Of a DNA stretch of 64,000 nt, positions 20,770-33,492 are shown in pieces. Each line of letters begins with the position of its first letter. Within the stretch, counting starts at the first letter, position 1. The notes beneath the pieces are model-generated. The model was not told the origin of the DNA. It saw nothing but the letters and a program-made list of their open reading frames with translations, and ran no database searches. The translations under genes were made by a program, and so were the position numbers. Source of the stretch: Kuschelorhynchus macadamiae (Eukaryota; Arthropoda; Insecta; Coleoptera; Curculionidae); contig JAUTXW010000347.1 of NCBI GenBank assembly GCA_030620095.1, positions 945,001 through 1,009,000 of the forward strand, in the 5' to 3' direction.

Positions 20770-22453
20770 GTCTATTTGTGGCGCGAATTTATCGGCGGAA
20801 ATAACTTTTAAAACTGCGTCCAAGTGTGCGTCCGTCAATCGCGATCTTGCGAGAAGATTTCTTTCCTTTCATCAAAAAAAATAGTTGTTAACACTTATAG
20901 GTACTTCCAAACGTTGACAGGATTTTAAACAGGCAAGTACTTTTACTATTTTTGTTGTAAATGGGTCTGACACTGAATCTCAATTACTTCCATTTGCAAG
21001 TGAGGGGGAACTTTATCAATATCGATAGTGAAAAAACCAGTAAATAGAGAAAAATTGTTTTTTTGGTCTTAAAATCCTGAAAACGCTTCTCAAATTCTGC
21101 CAGAAGGTTTCTCATTTTCTCTGAATATATTTTGTATGATATTGGGACACTTGTGCTTTCCTGATATGCCTTACAAGTCAGAAAATATGACAGATTATCC
21201 CCTGCTAACTGTTTTTCTCACAACATCATCTTACACTTGAAAGCGTTGACTTGGTCCTTGCAATTTCGTATTAAGTCCGACAAGTGTTTTGTGATATCTA
21301 CCATAAATGAAAGATCTTGTAAAGAAGGTACATCGCATAATAAGCTGACATCTTCTCCTTTTGTTTCCATGAAAACGCGTATTTCTTCTTTGAGTTTCCA
21401 AAACCGGACGAGTACCATAGAACACGAAAGCCATCGCACCTCTGCATAATATGGTAAATCAGTGTACTCACTTTCTAAATCACGTAAAAATGCAGAAAAG
21501 TGTCGCTGATTAAGGCCTCGTGACCTTAGGAAGTTTATAATTTTTTTCACTGACTTTAAAACACTTTCCAACTTGATCACTTTTGAGCTTAAAACTTCTT
21601 GGTGGATTATACAATGAATATGATGAAAATCTGGTTTGTCACTGCCCGTTTCTCTGATCTTTGTCTGTAATATTTTAACGAAGCCATTTTTTACTCCAGT
21701 CATTGAAGGAGCTCCGTCTGTTGCAACGGAACACAGTTTTGACAAATCTAAATTGTACTTTTGCAGAAGTCCATAAACAGCATTAAAAATATCATTCCCA
21801 GTTGTTGTATCATGCAATGGTACTAATTCCAGTAATTCTTCCTACACATTGATATCTATATCAACCGCACGATGAAAAACAGCGAGTTGCGCTACACCAC
21901 ACACATCCGTACTTTCGTCACAGGCAATAGAAAATGCAATAAAAGAGTCTGATTTTGTCTTTATCTGATCACTTATATTGGCAGCCAACTCAGTAACTCT
22001 TTCAGCGACAGTATTCCGGGACAAGAATATATTTTGAAATGCCTTCACGCTCCCGGGACTTACAATTTCTGCGGCCTTTACAAGGCACTCTTTTATAACA
22101 CAAATGGTTTTGAGAGTTTTGCGATCAACTCCGACAGTACGTAGCTGAAGGACAGATTCATTTTCTTGCTTTGGACGTGTAAACATAAGCTGCTGATCTT
22201 TCAACCGTGATTTTAACTTATTTAACTTTTCGTTTCTGACCATGCCTGTATACTTGTCAAACATAGTTTTATGAATATCATAGTGACGTTTTATATTATA
22301 TGATTTTGAGACACCGACTGTACTATTATAAATCAAACAAATAGTTTTTTCTCTCACTTCACAGCAAAAAAACTCTAATTCCCACTTTTCTTGAAAGATG
22401 CGATGCTCATCTACAAGTTTCCTCTTACTTCCACTTGGTTTTGAAAGAGACAT
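20770..22453 (-). pseudogene. GTF2IRD2-like hAT transposase relic
   Basis: hAT transposase of the ZBED/GTF2I-repeat-associated type. It starts at ATG 22453 (MSLSKPSGSKRK) with a degenerate BED-like N-terminus, then QQLMFTRPKQ. Catalytic Asp residues are in ACDESTDVCG and TDGAPSMTG, followed by IHCIIHQEVL and YYAEVRWLSC. A TAG at 21842-21844 interrupts an otherwise continuous frame, and a stop at 21218 precedes a decayed C-terminal dimerisation region (to about 20770). The right terminus is near 22880-22902 (GGCCGCATGTTTGACATGGC). The left terminus was not found. Confidence 0.85.
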
Positions 22454-23139
22454 ATAAATTGTATCCGAAATAAATTATAATAAGTATTGTTAAGTGTTGT
22501 AACAATAAGTGCGCAACTCAACTCGAAACTCTATCGCAACTGACTCATAACTGACTAAACACTGAACGACTAAACTCAATCGAACAGGGCTTATATACGG
22601 ATTATGATTTCTCGAGTTCTTTCCAGAATGTTCAGATAGCGTCATCAGTGTTTTTGCGCGATAGAATTTTATGGAACAAGCCAGATAACGTTTGGCTTTA
22701 GGTTTAGTATCTGTAGTTCATCCTCCTAAACATAGATGCCACTATGTACAATTGTACATTTTATTGTATCAATCGTTGTTGCAGCGGCGCGCGCTTTCAG
22801 AAACGGTTTTCAACTTGTTCGCAGGCCGCATTATCTGGCTGTTTTCAAAACTGGTTTGAGCCGCAGAAAAATGCTCACTGGGCCGCATGTTTGACATGGC
22901 AGTCTTAGGCCCTTACAGAGGTCTCGCCATAGGAGCAGAATTTTCTAGGCCGCCAATTTTTCAGTATTTCGTAATATTTGCTTAAACACCGACTGGAATT
23001 TTGAATTTGAAAATGTTAACTCAAATTTTAGAGCTTTCTTAAATAAAATTTTAAGTGCTTAAGGATTACGCTTTTCTGCTAAAAATATGCGTTCTCTCTT
23101 ATATATAAAAAAATTCACCTACTCCGTTCTATTCTATAC

Positions 23140-23815
23140 TATATCTCTAATTATAGGAGGATCTATATTAAACTAATCAAGTCAGCAAAAAATACTATCA
23201 AAAAGTTCTTAGAAAGTCTAAAAACGTTTCAAAGGAAATCTGGTCCATTATCAATGACCTCAGAAACAAATCAAACCGTGTGACTGAAATCTTGCCAAGG
23301 CCAAATTACCTAAATGATTATCTTATTATTGTAAGCAAAAATGTTACCTCTGATATCTGGCCAAGTTTGGACCCTCTTTCGTTTTTCCCTCTTTCGAAAA
23401 ATGTTGCTGATAGCCTTTTCTTAAGCCCTGTTAGCAACATGGAACTATTGGAAGAACTTAATAACATCACAAGCAAATCTTCGTGTAGCAGTGATGGTCT
23501 ATCAATAATTAAAATATTCCTGAACTTGCTGCTCCCAGTCATAGAGGCCCTTACAACACTAAAAAATGAATCCCTTATAAAAGGTATATTTCCTGAATGC
23601 CTTAAAACAGCTATAATTATTTCTCTTCATAAAGGGAGGGCGAAAAAACTAACTCTTGGAATTATCGCCCAATTGCTCTACTACCAGTACTATCCAAAAA
23701 TCGTTGAAAGGTTACTGAAGAATCGTCTTAGGCAATTTTTCCTTAAACATCGGATAATATATCGATTCAGCTATGTAAAAAATATCCATAATAAACATAA
23801 AAAATGTTTCTAGCG
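23140..23815 (+). pseudogene. LINE reverse transcriptase N-terminal part
   Basis: Jockey/CR1-like sequence. The linker is KSAKNTIKKFLESLKN and SIINDLRNKSNRVTEILPRP. The first RT blocks follow: DPLSFFPLSKNVADSLFLSP, ELNNITSKSSCSSDGLSI, GIFPECLKTAIIISLHKG and KIVERLLKNRLRQFFLKHRII. It is frameshifted at the NYRPI-type block and ends before the FADD box. Likely the continuation of the endonuclease fragment at 18880-20600. Confidence 0.8.
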
Positions 23816-24608
23816 ATTGCAACCTGGCAACATTGTCCGTATTTTATTTTGTGACATTTGACATTTTTAGCTGAATTTTAAAATACAGGTTGATTGTTGG
23901 ATGTCGAGTATCGATAAGAAGGGATTTTTCAAATATCAAATTTCAAGATGATGAAACCGCCTCAACACTATTTTTTTGTATTGTAAATATTACAATACGC
24001 TTCTGCTTTTTATTTTCGAAAAAAACGGCTAGTTTTTACAATATTTTTTATTTAAAAAACGGTTGGTTTTTTTGGGAAAAAGCTTAAACTTTTGGTGTTT
24101 TAAAAAATCGGATCAGAAAACGTAAAAAACTTGATTCGATAAGAAGGGATTTTTCAAATATCAAATTTCAAGATGATGAAACCGTATATTTTTTATTTTA
24201 GTTTTTCAAGAAAACGCTTGAACAGGTATATTTTATTTTATTTTTCTAAGATATTTTCTAAAAATGTACACATGGTGTTTCAAAAAATCGGAAATAATTT
24301 ATAAACAAAAATCTCCCAAGCCCCTGTTGACAAAAATTGAAAGAAAACGCAACAAAAAACGTGGTTTATAAAGAGGTGCTTAAATAAGGCGATTTAAGTA
24401 CCTTTTTATATCCCTTTCGTTATACCCATATGCAAACGAAGTCTAAGTACTTAATTATAAATTTTGTTAAAAAGACCGGGGTTCGAACATATTGGGCCAT
24501 AAGGCTTTACACCGAGAATCTAATCTAATATTTTCGCCATTATCTGTTCTTTTAGTAGCCAATATATTAACTATATATTACATTCACCAATATCTCAGAA
24601 ATATATTC
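23816..24608. other. Non-coding with 49-bp direct repeat
   Basis: A perfect 49-bp direct repeat (TCGATAAGAAGGGATTTTTC...) occurs at 23911-23959 and 24136-24184, 225 bp apart. No gene supported. Confidence 0.6.
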
Positions 24609-27101
24609 TTTTAAGACAGGGGTGCTCAAACTTGAACTGCTGGCGATCTGCCTCAATATTTTTACGCTACTTACGATCGACTCTGAGAGGCTGCAAGTAT
24701 GTGTGATGCAGGGTTGTCGTACATACACGACACATACCTATGTAGGTAGGGTGTACCGTAGCATATATAGATATTAGCTTTCCGCACAATATACATTATT
24801 TTAGTCAAGGTTTGGGTTAGGGTTAGTTAGGTTCTTCTCTACAATATCAATGAAAAAACTCATAGTTATTTAAAATTGCGAGTTTATTGGTTGTTACAAA
24901 ACAAAAGAGTTACATATGGTGTTAAACTTAACTAAGGAGTGACTTTGGATGTTAAAGAGTGGCACTGCATGTCCTCAGCATACTTTTCATAAGATGGTAC
25001 GTAACCACTGAGTGCTAATCGCAAGCATGATGACATATGATCGTCAGTTAGTCGATTGCGATATTTTGACTTAATTATCTTCATTTCAGAAAATGCAGAC
25101 TCGCACAAGTAAGTTGACCCAAATATTGCTGTCAGTTGAAGGGCGATTTGCCTTAAAATCGGATATTTATCTTCAGATATAAAACACCAGAAATTTGTAT
25201 CAGATGCTGTAGCTTTGAGATGTATATCTGATATAATCTGCACCAACTCATTTTCAACAGAACATGGGTTCATATTAAACTGACTTGCTGTTTCAGTAGC
25301 TAATTCCTCAATGTTTTTACATGAAAAAGGATAACTCATAAATGATTGAACATTTGCCAATTTCCTACAATCGTAAAAACGCATTTCGAATTGTCCCAAA
25401 ATATTTGACAATTCAGCCTCATACGTATCATAATTCAACTGAGGAATCTTTGCTTTCAAAGACGAAAAATCTTTCAGATCCTTTCTTTCAGTTGATCATA
25501 AGTTGCAATTTACTTTTGAATGCGTTTACTGCGCTAATCATCTCAATAACAGTTTTTCCCTTACCTTGAAGCTCCAAGTTAATGGTGTTTAAGTGCATTG
25601 TGATGTCAATCAAAAATGCCAGATCAGTCAGCCATTTTTTGTTTTTCAACATCTGAGTGTCATCACCTCTTTCGTTTAGAAAAGCTGTTATTTCGGGCAA
25701 TAATTCTTGAAACCTGACGTCCGTGTGAAGAACTAAATCAGTGTGTTCAGCTGACTCCCCATCTTCCAACTGCAACTTAAAGAGCCGCCGTTGCAAGCTG
25801 CGTGCACGGATAGAATTCACAATTTTTGTTGCAATGCCCATAATTTCCTCCGTGTTTAAAACTTTTGAACACAAAACTTGTTGATGTATAATGTAATGGA
25901 TTGAAAAAAATGAAGGGAAATCTTCATTAGCTCGACACAATGCCACAAAACCGTTTTTGTTTCCAGTCATTGCTGGTGCTCCATCGGTTGTAATGCACAC
26001 TAATTTATATATTGGTAGCTTGTAGTCTTTTACAAAATTGAAAAAAACGTCATATATATCTTCGCCACGAGTCTTCCCCTTCAGAGGAATGATTGTCAAA
26101 AATTCTTCCTTAGCCAACATGTCATTGAATACCATCCGAATAAAAATACACAGCTGGGCAGTGTCTGTCATATCGGTGGATTCGTCGAACTGTAAAGAAA
26201 AGTATGTACATTCCATGATATCATTTTTTAGTTTATCTGCCATGTCCTGACTCATGACTTCAATATGCCTTGTGACAGTCGGACGAGATAACTGAAGTTC
26301 TCTAATAGCAGACATGATTTCTGTTTTATTTTTAAAATCTCCAAATAAAGTCTCACCCGCTTCAATAAATGCTTCTTTCACAACCGATCCATCTTCGAAT
26401 AGTTTCATGTGTTTCGCCAATATATGAGATATTTTAAATGACGCGATCGTAGCAGCTTTTGATTGTTTGGCTGGTCTTGTGAACATGGTTTGTTTATTTT
26501 TCAAACAAGATATCAAATAACGTACTTTTCATTTTCTTAATTCACTCTTTGGCGGAAAATCCTTTTCATAGTTTTTATGAACCGTTTTATGATGCCTCTC
26601 TAAGTTACCCCTCTTAGGTATTGCAACTGACGCACGACAAATAAGACAAATGCACTTATCCTTCACCATACAAAACAAAAATTCTTCCTCCCAATCGTTA
26701 TTAAAATGATACGTTTTAGGTTTCTTCGCTGCACTCATTTTGTACTATTTAATATTAAACTTTGTATCGACGTAGTATTGCCTTCAAGTTGCAATTCAGA
26801 ATGACTCCAATTCCTGCAGGCGCAACATTTATATCGGCATGAACTAAAGTCTCGAATGTTCCCGTCAAACGCGCCGCCCGAAATTTCTAGAAAAGCGGCA
26901 AGAATAAAAACGCGGCTTTTCTTTGACAAGTACCGCGCGTTCCTTTGATAAAGCCGCCTTTTGCCGCTAGCAGAGTGTTATTTTATTACGTAACAAATTT
27001 TTGTAGTTTAGTTAAGTACCTCCTTATTAAAAAAATTTTTCTTCTCGAGATCTACTCAAAAAGCACTCGCGATCGACCCTTTGAGCAACCATGTTTTAAG
27101 A
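24609..27101. mobile_element. Full-length ZBED/hAT element
   Basis: Element 24617-27093 (2477 bp). Termini CAGGGGTGCTCAAAC and complement of CATGGTTGCTCAAAG, flanked by the 8-bp target duplication TTTTAAGA (24609-24616 and 27094-27101). It carries a nearly complete transposase on the minus strand. A truncated relative lies at 15392-16655 in opposite orientation. Confidence 0.93.
24932..26738 (-). pseudogene. ZBED-type hAT transposase, nearly intact
   Basis: About 600 codons starting at ATG 26738. Order: BED zinc finger (CICLICRASVAIP, HHKTVH), TMFTRPAKQSK linker, catalytic Asp in LQFDESTDMTD, catalytic Asp in TTDGAPAMTG, IIHQQVLCSKV, and a helical insertion domain. The C-terminal dimerisation region (FGSTYLCESAFSEMK, then YRNRLTDDHMSSCLRLAL) contains the expected Glu. 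Defects are few: one in-frame TGA at 26526-26528 and a frameshift near 25460-25490. Inactive as it stands, but young-looking. Confidence 0.9.
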
Positions 27102-27822
27102 CAAATAAATTGATCATCACATTGGTGTAGGAATTATCAACCACGTTTTAATTATTGTCAAGTATAGTATCAACATTTGGGTTTCATTTATGGACTGAAA
27201 ACTATAAGTAAGTTGGAAATAAAAATGTTATTTAGGAATTTGAACATATTTTTTTGAAAATACTTTCTGTTACTTATTACATACATAGTTATCCAGTACC
27301 GACTCGGTAAAAAGTAAGTTTTTTATCAATGAATTTTGAAAATAACTTATTCTCCTTGCTGGCACAGTAGATTAGACACGAAGCATTTTTAGATGCGGGA
27401 GTTTATGTATATTTCTCCTTTTCAGTTCAAGACTATTTTTTATATTTGAAATAGAGTTAAAAATGAAAACCAACAAAGCCATGTCACTGTCAGATTCTGA
27501 CATGGTTGCCAATGTTGCATATCTGTAGTTGAAATTAATTTAATAATAATTACCTATATAACGTTTAGTTATAAATAATTATTGAGTGCCAATGAATATT
27601 AATTATAAATTTCAGTATTCTAGATATGAACTGTTACGAATAGTATCTATTTCTTTTCAAACCTTAAATTTCAACAGTTTCTAAATTTGTGGATAAAAAT
27701 TAACTTTTGACTACATGGTTTGCGCATGTGCAGATTCGCCGATTTCGATAACATATTTTTCAGATGCCTTTCTTTTCCGTTATTACTATTTTTAACCCCA
27801 CTCATAATTATATGGGTTATAG
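27102..27822. other. AT-rich, no gene seen
   Basis: No supported coding sequence; short ORFs lack domains. It ends at the P-element left terminus. Confidence 0.4.
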
Positions 27823-30800
27823 CAATACCTACTAAACAACGAGGCCTACCAGCTGAAATTAAAATAGGCCTTACGTCATCAGATCTAGGCCGACAGTCGT
27901 CTCCCGTAAGAAATGCATTAAAGCATAGACCAATGCAGTTTTGCTTATGTCGTATCGTAATAACTGGCCATTAGACGTACTGGCCGACAACTGGCACTTG
28001 CTAACCGAGAACAAAACAGTGTGAAACATGATGTCGTTGAGTGATTTGCAAAAAAAATGGCTACGAGCAATTCCGCGGGATGATTTAGTGCCCAATAAAA
28101 ACAGTAAAGTGTGTGAGCTGCATTTTTCTAAAGATAGTACGATTTGGGATATTTCAGAACCCCGATTAAAAGAAAATTCTGTACCAACGGTTTTCCCAAA
28201 TTGCCCCAATTATTTGTCAAAAAACGTTCTTGACCGCAAAAGTAAAGATGAAAAAAATAAGAATCTTGATGAACTACATCTTTTGCAAGCCATAGAGCAA
28301 AGTAAAGAAGAGTTTAATTTACATAGAGAAGCTACATGTTTTCAAAGTTTTAAAGAGTTTTTAAAAGTATTTCTAAATTTTAATTTAAGGAAAGGGTGGT
28401 TTTCGGTAAAGACAAAATAACTTTATTTAAACTTGAATATACTCCTGCTCCCCTAATAACTTAATAAAACAATCTGTGTTTCAATAACAAATTTAAAATC
28501 ACCATTTTTATCTAGCACTTTGGATGAAATAGAATTTAATTGGCACAATTGACAATATGATGATGTCAATACCCATAAATCTTGATAGCGACATTCCTGA
28601 TCCTAGTGAAACTTGTGATTTACACCATACCAAGTCAAGTCAAATCCCCAGTACTAGTGAAACTCCCAGAGAAACTCTCAATTCAGATAAAGTTGAGTCT
28701 GACAATGACAATATAAAAAAAAATTTAAATTTGGTATCGGATTCACCAAGGTATCGATATTCACCAAGCACCATTGTGTTATGTTCAATTTTGTTTACAA
28801 TAAGCCCTCATTGCTATAAATATTTGCGAAGTCATGCTCCTATTATCTTACCTAATCCTAACACAGTAAAATCTATTTGTAATAGATTTTTAACAGATCC
28901 TCATATCGATGAAAGAATTTTTTTTAACCTATGCTCGTAACGTTTTTCGATATTTAACAGATAAAGAAAAATATGTTACCTTACTTTTTAATGGAATTCA
29001 CATTGAACTCTATTTGGATTACAAGGCAGGCAATACCGTAGGAACATCAGTAAATAATAAAGCTACCTTAGCATCATCTGCAGTAGCATTTATGATCACT
29101 AGTCCTTCCTCAAGCCTTACACGAGTCATTCATATATCTCCTGTAGCTAAACTTAATTCAGAAATATTATATACTTTTATCAAGACCATTATCGAAAATT
29201 TAGAAGAAATTGGGTACATAGTATTTTGTACAGTTAGTGACAATAATGAAGTAAACAGTAAAGCAATAAGTAATTTTTCACACCTTAATCAACTCAGTAT
29301 AGTTTTCCCACATCCTATTGACCCAGTAAGACCCTTATTTTACATTTTTGACACTGTTCATTTACTGAAATGTATCTTTAACAACTGGCTTAATTCAAAA
29401 CCTGACCAAACATTTTCTTATCCCGATTTTGAGAAAGGCCCAAAAAAATGTGCTTCCTTTTCTGTGATCTAAAACCTATACGAACTAGAACAAAAGAAAT
29501 TATTGAAGCATGGTTATTCACTTAGTTTAAAGGCTATATTTCCATCATCTCTTGAAAGACAAAATGTAAAATTAGCTCTTAAAATCTTTAATCCCTTTAT
29601 TATAGAGGCTCTAAAAGGTTTTGTTAAAAATTTGTCACATTCACAAGATACCGCAGACTTTATTAGTAACATTTGTTAGATAAATATCAGGAACCTTTTA
29701 CCAAACAAATACTAACAGCCCCCAATGCTGATCCTAAATTTTGTTTTTTGATTAAAATGCAAAATTGGCTAGATACTTGGAGTCCAACTAATTTTACAAA
29801 TACACTGACTCGACAAACCCACACTACATTAAACTATACCATTTATGGGCTTCTTGAAGTTAGTGAATGCTGTTTAACTGAGCTTAATATGAATTATTTA
29901 TTACTGGGCAAATTTCAAACAGACCCATTGGAAGGGCGTTTTGGAAAATATAGACAATTAGCTGGTGGTCATTATCATATCTCAGTTCGACAGATATATG
30001 AATCTGAAAAAAGACTTAGAATTCAGTCTATGTTATCTCTAAAATCCAGAAATTATGGGGACATTAATATAAATCAGTTCTTCGAACCTCCTGAATGTGA
30101 ACCACAGTCATTAGACACCAATTTAAATTCTGAATAATAATTTATTATCTAAAATCATAGTTACACAGTCTGATACCGAAGCTATACAATCAGAACTCCC
30201 AGTAATAACCTATTTAAGCGGATATTGCTGCTATATTGTTTTTAAAAAAATTAGTTTTACTTTTTGCAAAGAAAACTTAACTCTCAATGAACTTTGTGTG
30301 ATAGAGGATTCTTATAATTTAATTAATTCCTTAAGTCGAGGTGCTCTTTTATATCCTCGAGAACAGGTAGTATACGTAGTTTCAACCGCATATACTATAT
30401 TTAAAAAGCTAATTGGTGAATTTGAAGATACATTTTTGGATATTTACAATAAAAAATCTTTTCTTTGTGAGTTGTTTTAAGTTATTAAAAAAAATACACT
30501 TTTAACTCCTTTTGAAAGTTGTAAAAGCCACCTAAAAATTAATGTTTCAAAAATCTTTTTTAGTAGCATTTCAAATACACTTCTTAATAATTATTGCTCT
30601 AAACATAATCATAATTTATTAAATAGAAACCAAAAAGGAAAATACAGACTTTTAATAAATAGGTAGTTATGAAATTAAAACCTAGCACAAGTTTCGCATT
30701 TTTGTATTACTAGGAAATATCATCAGTACAATCTTTTTCAGAATTTAACAAATAACAACCTATTATATTCTTGATCATATAGACTCACCACAGCAAAGGC

Positions 30801-31194
30801 ATATACCACTTACCCAAGCTTGAAACCATACCCGATTTTGATTATAAGAACTCGCCACATAGATTTTGACAATATAAAAAAATAATTCATACTGTTCTGG
30901 AGTGCTTTGCGCATAATAGTTCGTGCGTAAATGCATTACTCGTCGTGTAACAAAAAAAAAAACGAGTAATCGCTTAAGAGCCGCCTTTGAGAAATCGAAT
31001 AAATTTGACAGATTCAAAAACTCATAAAATAAACCTTATAAGTTGATGTTTATTTGCTGAAGTTAAAAAAATGCTCATTTAAATATGTCCCTGTAAATAA
31101 CCCGTTCCTTCTAATGAAGGTATTAAAATAACATAGGCCTAAATTTGATGACGTCACGTGTAAGCGCGTAGGCCTCGTTGTTTAGTAGGTATTG
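27823..31194 (+). mobile_element. P-element-like transposon
   Basis: Termini CAATACCTACTAAACAACG at the left and its complement at the right, with inverted similarity continuing through CGAGGCCTAC and a TGACGTCATC-type stretch. It is flanked by GTTATAG (27816-27822) and GTTATAA (31195-31201), an imperfect target duplication. The interior encodes a broken THAP/P-type transposase. A 3' fragment of a related copy lies at 57139-57165 plus 60002-60534. Confidence 0.85.
28028..30480 (+). pseudogene. P-element/THAP9-like transposase relic
   Basis: The C-terminal half of a THAP domain opens the region: KKWLRAIPRDD, KVCELHFSKDS and TVFP. The P-type RNase H core follows. The first catalytic motif, usually DEIHI, reads NGIHIELYLDYKAGN, so its Asp is lost. 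Next are VSDNNEVNSKA, FDTVHLLKCIFNNW and FQTDPLEGRFGKYRQLAGGH...SVRQIYESE. The tail ends at 30480. At least four frameshifts are needed. The first THAP cysteine pair is not in this reading frame and may be on an upstream exon. Confidence 0.88.
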
Positions 31195-31206
31195 GTTATA
31201 AGGTAT

Positions 31207-31340
31207 TTACTTTGAAAATCGACGAGCCTTTGTCTGAGCAGTTCAGGCTTCATGAAGTTTTATATAATCATCGTCTACCTGAATACCGAGATAAAAATAT
31301 TCAGCAAGCTGCTTGGGAGGAAACAGGAAATAAATACTGT
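31207..31340 (+). pseudogene. MADF-domain fragment
   Basis: FRLHEVLYNHRLPEYRDKNI followed by QAAWEETGNK matches the N-terminal half of the MADF (Myb/SANT-like) DNA-binding domain of insect regulators. The domain is interrupted by the RTE 3' end at about 31341. The P element inserted just upstream. It could be a host gene exon or a MADF-bearing transposon protein. Confidence 0.55.
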
Positions 31341-31972
31341 TTTTGGTTCTTCTTCTCCTCAGCCATTTATTATCCATTGTTGGACATAGGCCTCTCCCAT
31401 TGTCTTACACCTTTCCCTATCTTGTGCTATGCGATACCAGTTCTCTTCGTGCTACTGACTTCACATCATTCAGCCATCTTTTCTGGGGCCTGCTAGCGGT
31501 ACGCTTTGTTAATCGCGGGCGTCATAGGATGCACCTGTTGGTCTATTCATCTACAGACTTTCTCGCAACAAGGCCCACCCAGTTCCATTTCAATGTTGCT
31601 ATTCTCTCCATAACATGCACATGTCAAAAACTTTTTTCTTTAGATATATCGGAATGTCTCCATTTGTGAGAATATATCTTAGTCTGCGAAATGCTGCGCA
31701 GCCCTGTCTGATTACGTTTATTACATGACCTAAATATATGTATTCTTCTATTGTTTCTTGTTGTAGTGTAAAAAATTGGTTTTCGATGTTATTGGACATT
31801 ATTTTCATTTTACTATGGTTCATCTTTAAACCCTTTTTCCCTGCGGTTATGTTAAGTTCTTCTAACATTTGTTCTAGTTCATTTTCAGTTTTGCTTACTA
31901 TGATTACGTCATCAACAAAGCAAAGGTGATTCAGGAATTTTCCATCTATACTAAATCCTTTTCTGTCCCAAT
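31341..31972 (-). pseudogene. RTE-like LINE 3' fragment
   Basis: RT catalytic and C-terminal region: LNHLCFVDDVIIVSKTENEL (FADD as FVDD), MLEELNITAGKKGLKMNHSK and EEYIYLGHVIN. After frameshifts the typical RTE end follows: RPQKRWLNDVKSVARR, then GEAYVQQWII. The 3' terminus borders a short GAAGAA-type repeat near 31345-31360. It is a 5'-truncated insertion into the MADF sequence. Confidence 0.85.
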
Positions 31973-31997
31973 TATTTATAGTGTTAACGGTAGTGAA

Positions 31998-32240
31998 ATG
32001 GCTAGTGGTATTTATAGTACTGACGAGAGTAAGAGCTCCGAGGTAACACAGGTGATTAATGAAATTCTTGATCCTGTTTCAGACAACCGTGATTTAAGTA
32101 AGAATGTTAATGGAGTAACTGCTGGTGTGATAATTAATGTCTGCACGGTCGAGAAAAATGTCATAGAAAAAGATAAACCATCATCCCATAGTAATTTTTT
32201 GTATCCCCGTCTATCCCAGTGGGAACTACAGGAACTTTGA
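31998..32240 (+). CDS. Unrecognised short ORF
   Basis: An 80-codon frame starting MASGIYSTDESKSSEVTQ. It has no recognised domain, is serine/acid-rich at the start, and lies between the RTE fragment and the unclassified transposon protein on the other strand. It may be chance. Confidence 0.15.
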   Translation: MASGIYSTDESKSSEVTQVINEILDPVSDNRDLSKNVNGVTAGVIINVCTVEKNVIEKDKPSSHSNFLYPRLSQWELQEL

Positions 32241-33001
32241 GTAATAAATTTAAAGAACAAATGCTTTTAAATAATAAATTGTTTATGCAAAAAGCATCAA
32301 ATTCTTCTTCTTCTGGCCAAATTTTTGTTACATAATGCCAATTTATTGCACGATTGTCCCATAAACAAACAAAACAGCAATATTTTGTAAATCCTCCTGA
32401 AGTCCCACTAAAATCGCTAGAACTTTTAAGTCAAACGTATCTGCCGTTTATACCTATTGTAGTTTATTTTATCCAAAATCGTGCGCATATTTTCATAATT
32501 TTCTTTCAGTGCAACTGAATGGGCAACTGCTATAGAGGGTTTTAAATTTCCATTATGCAATAACACAGCTTATAAGCTATATTTAGATGAGTCTATGAAT
32601 AAGCGCCACTCACGGGGAGAATGTTCAATATCAAGTTCCTGCATTAAACTGTCTATATCAGTACACGCGCACCACGAATTTTCCATACTGTAGAATTCAG
32701 AAAATATTTTTGTTTCTTTGGCCAATAGGTTCCATTCCTTAAGACGGGAACCCAGAAGTTCTGACTGTTTCTTGGATAACCCCAAACCACGTACTAAATC
32801 ATTTAATTCACTTTGAAGTATTAGGTTAATATTTAACCTTTTAATGAGGTCTAAATTATTCATTTGTTTAGGGGTTACTTTACAAATACCACATACCTGA
32901 TTTGAGGTTGCACAAATTACCCCAAACACTTTACCACCAAGCATGGTGGCGTCCTCGTCCCCATAAACCCCTATGTACCAATTTTGAACGAGATCCGACA
33001 T
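32240..33001 (-). pseudogene. Unclassified repeat-encoded protein, central/C-terminal part
   Basis: Minus-strand relic with the string LNDLVRGLGLSKKQSELLGS, RLKEWNLL, FYSMENSWCACTDI, and EWRLFIDSSKYSL followed (after TAA) by AVLLHNGNLKPSIAVAHSV. After a frameshift: GFTKYCCFVCLWDNRA. From memory this resembles a protein family recurrent in arthropod genomes that travels as repeats; I cannot assign it to a transposon superfamily. The conserved Asp in FIDSSK and the C-C-H-like CCFVCLWD segment suggest a nuclease-like core. One stop and at least one frameshift. A probable N-terminal piece of the same family lies at 47387-47577. Confidence 0.5.
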
Positions 33002-33480
33002 ACTTAGATGGTACCCCCTCCACCCCTCTCGAAGAGTGTGGAGCTGTCAACTTCATAACATCATAATATTGTATTGTGACCTTATACCAAATTTGAAGTT
33101 GATCGGATATGTATAAGATGGTCAAAATGTTAAGTTAAATAAAAGCTTGTAAAAACACCATTAATTGCAATTTGTTGCAGCTAATTTTGATGTGTATTTA
33201 TAGTATCTAAAAAATTTTAGTGTAATTGAGAGTAATTTGATAATAATATGCTTTCCCAACTTGGGTAAATATTAAAACAATCCAATAAACTTCACTCATC
33301 TCTAAAGCTGGCTTTTAAAAGACAACCTCGCTTACTTTTATAATAATAACTAAATCATGACATTTACTTACCTTGCATGTTTATCGCACTTTTATTACAA
33401 AAACTAAATTACTTTGTAAGCTTACAAAACAAGAACCTGGTTTAGACGTAAATAGACAATAAAAATGGCAATTATTTGAC
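33002..33480. other. No gene seen
   Basis: AT-rich; ends at the Penelope target duplication. Confidence 0.4.
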
Positions 33481-33492
33481 ATTTAGTATACT

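Noticed and set aside
491..26528. Programmed stop readthrough: single in-frame stops in the piggyBac relic (491), hAT 20770-22453 (21842) and hAT 24617-27093 (26526)
   Set aside because: Stops differ (TAG, TAG, TGA), lie at unrelated positions and co-occur with frameshifts and truncations; ordinary decay explains them.
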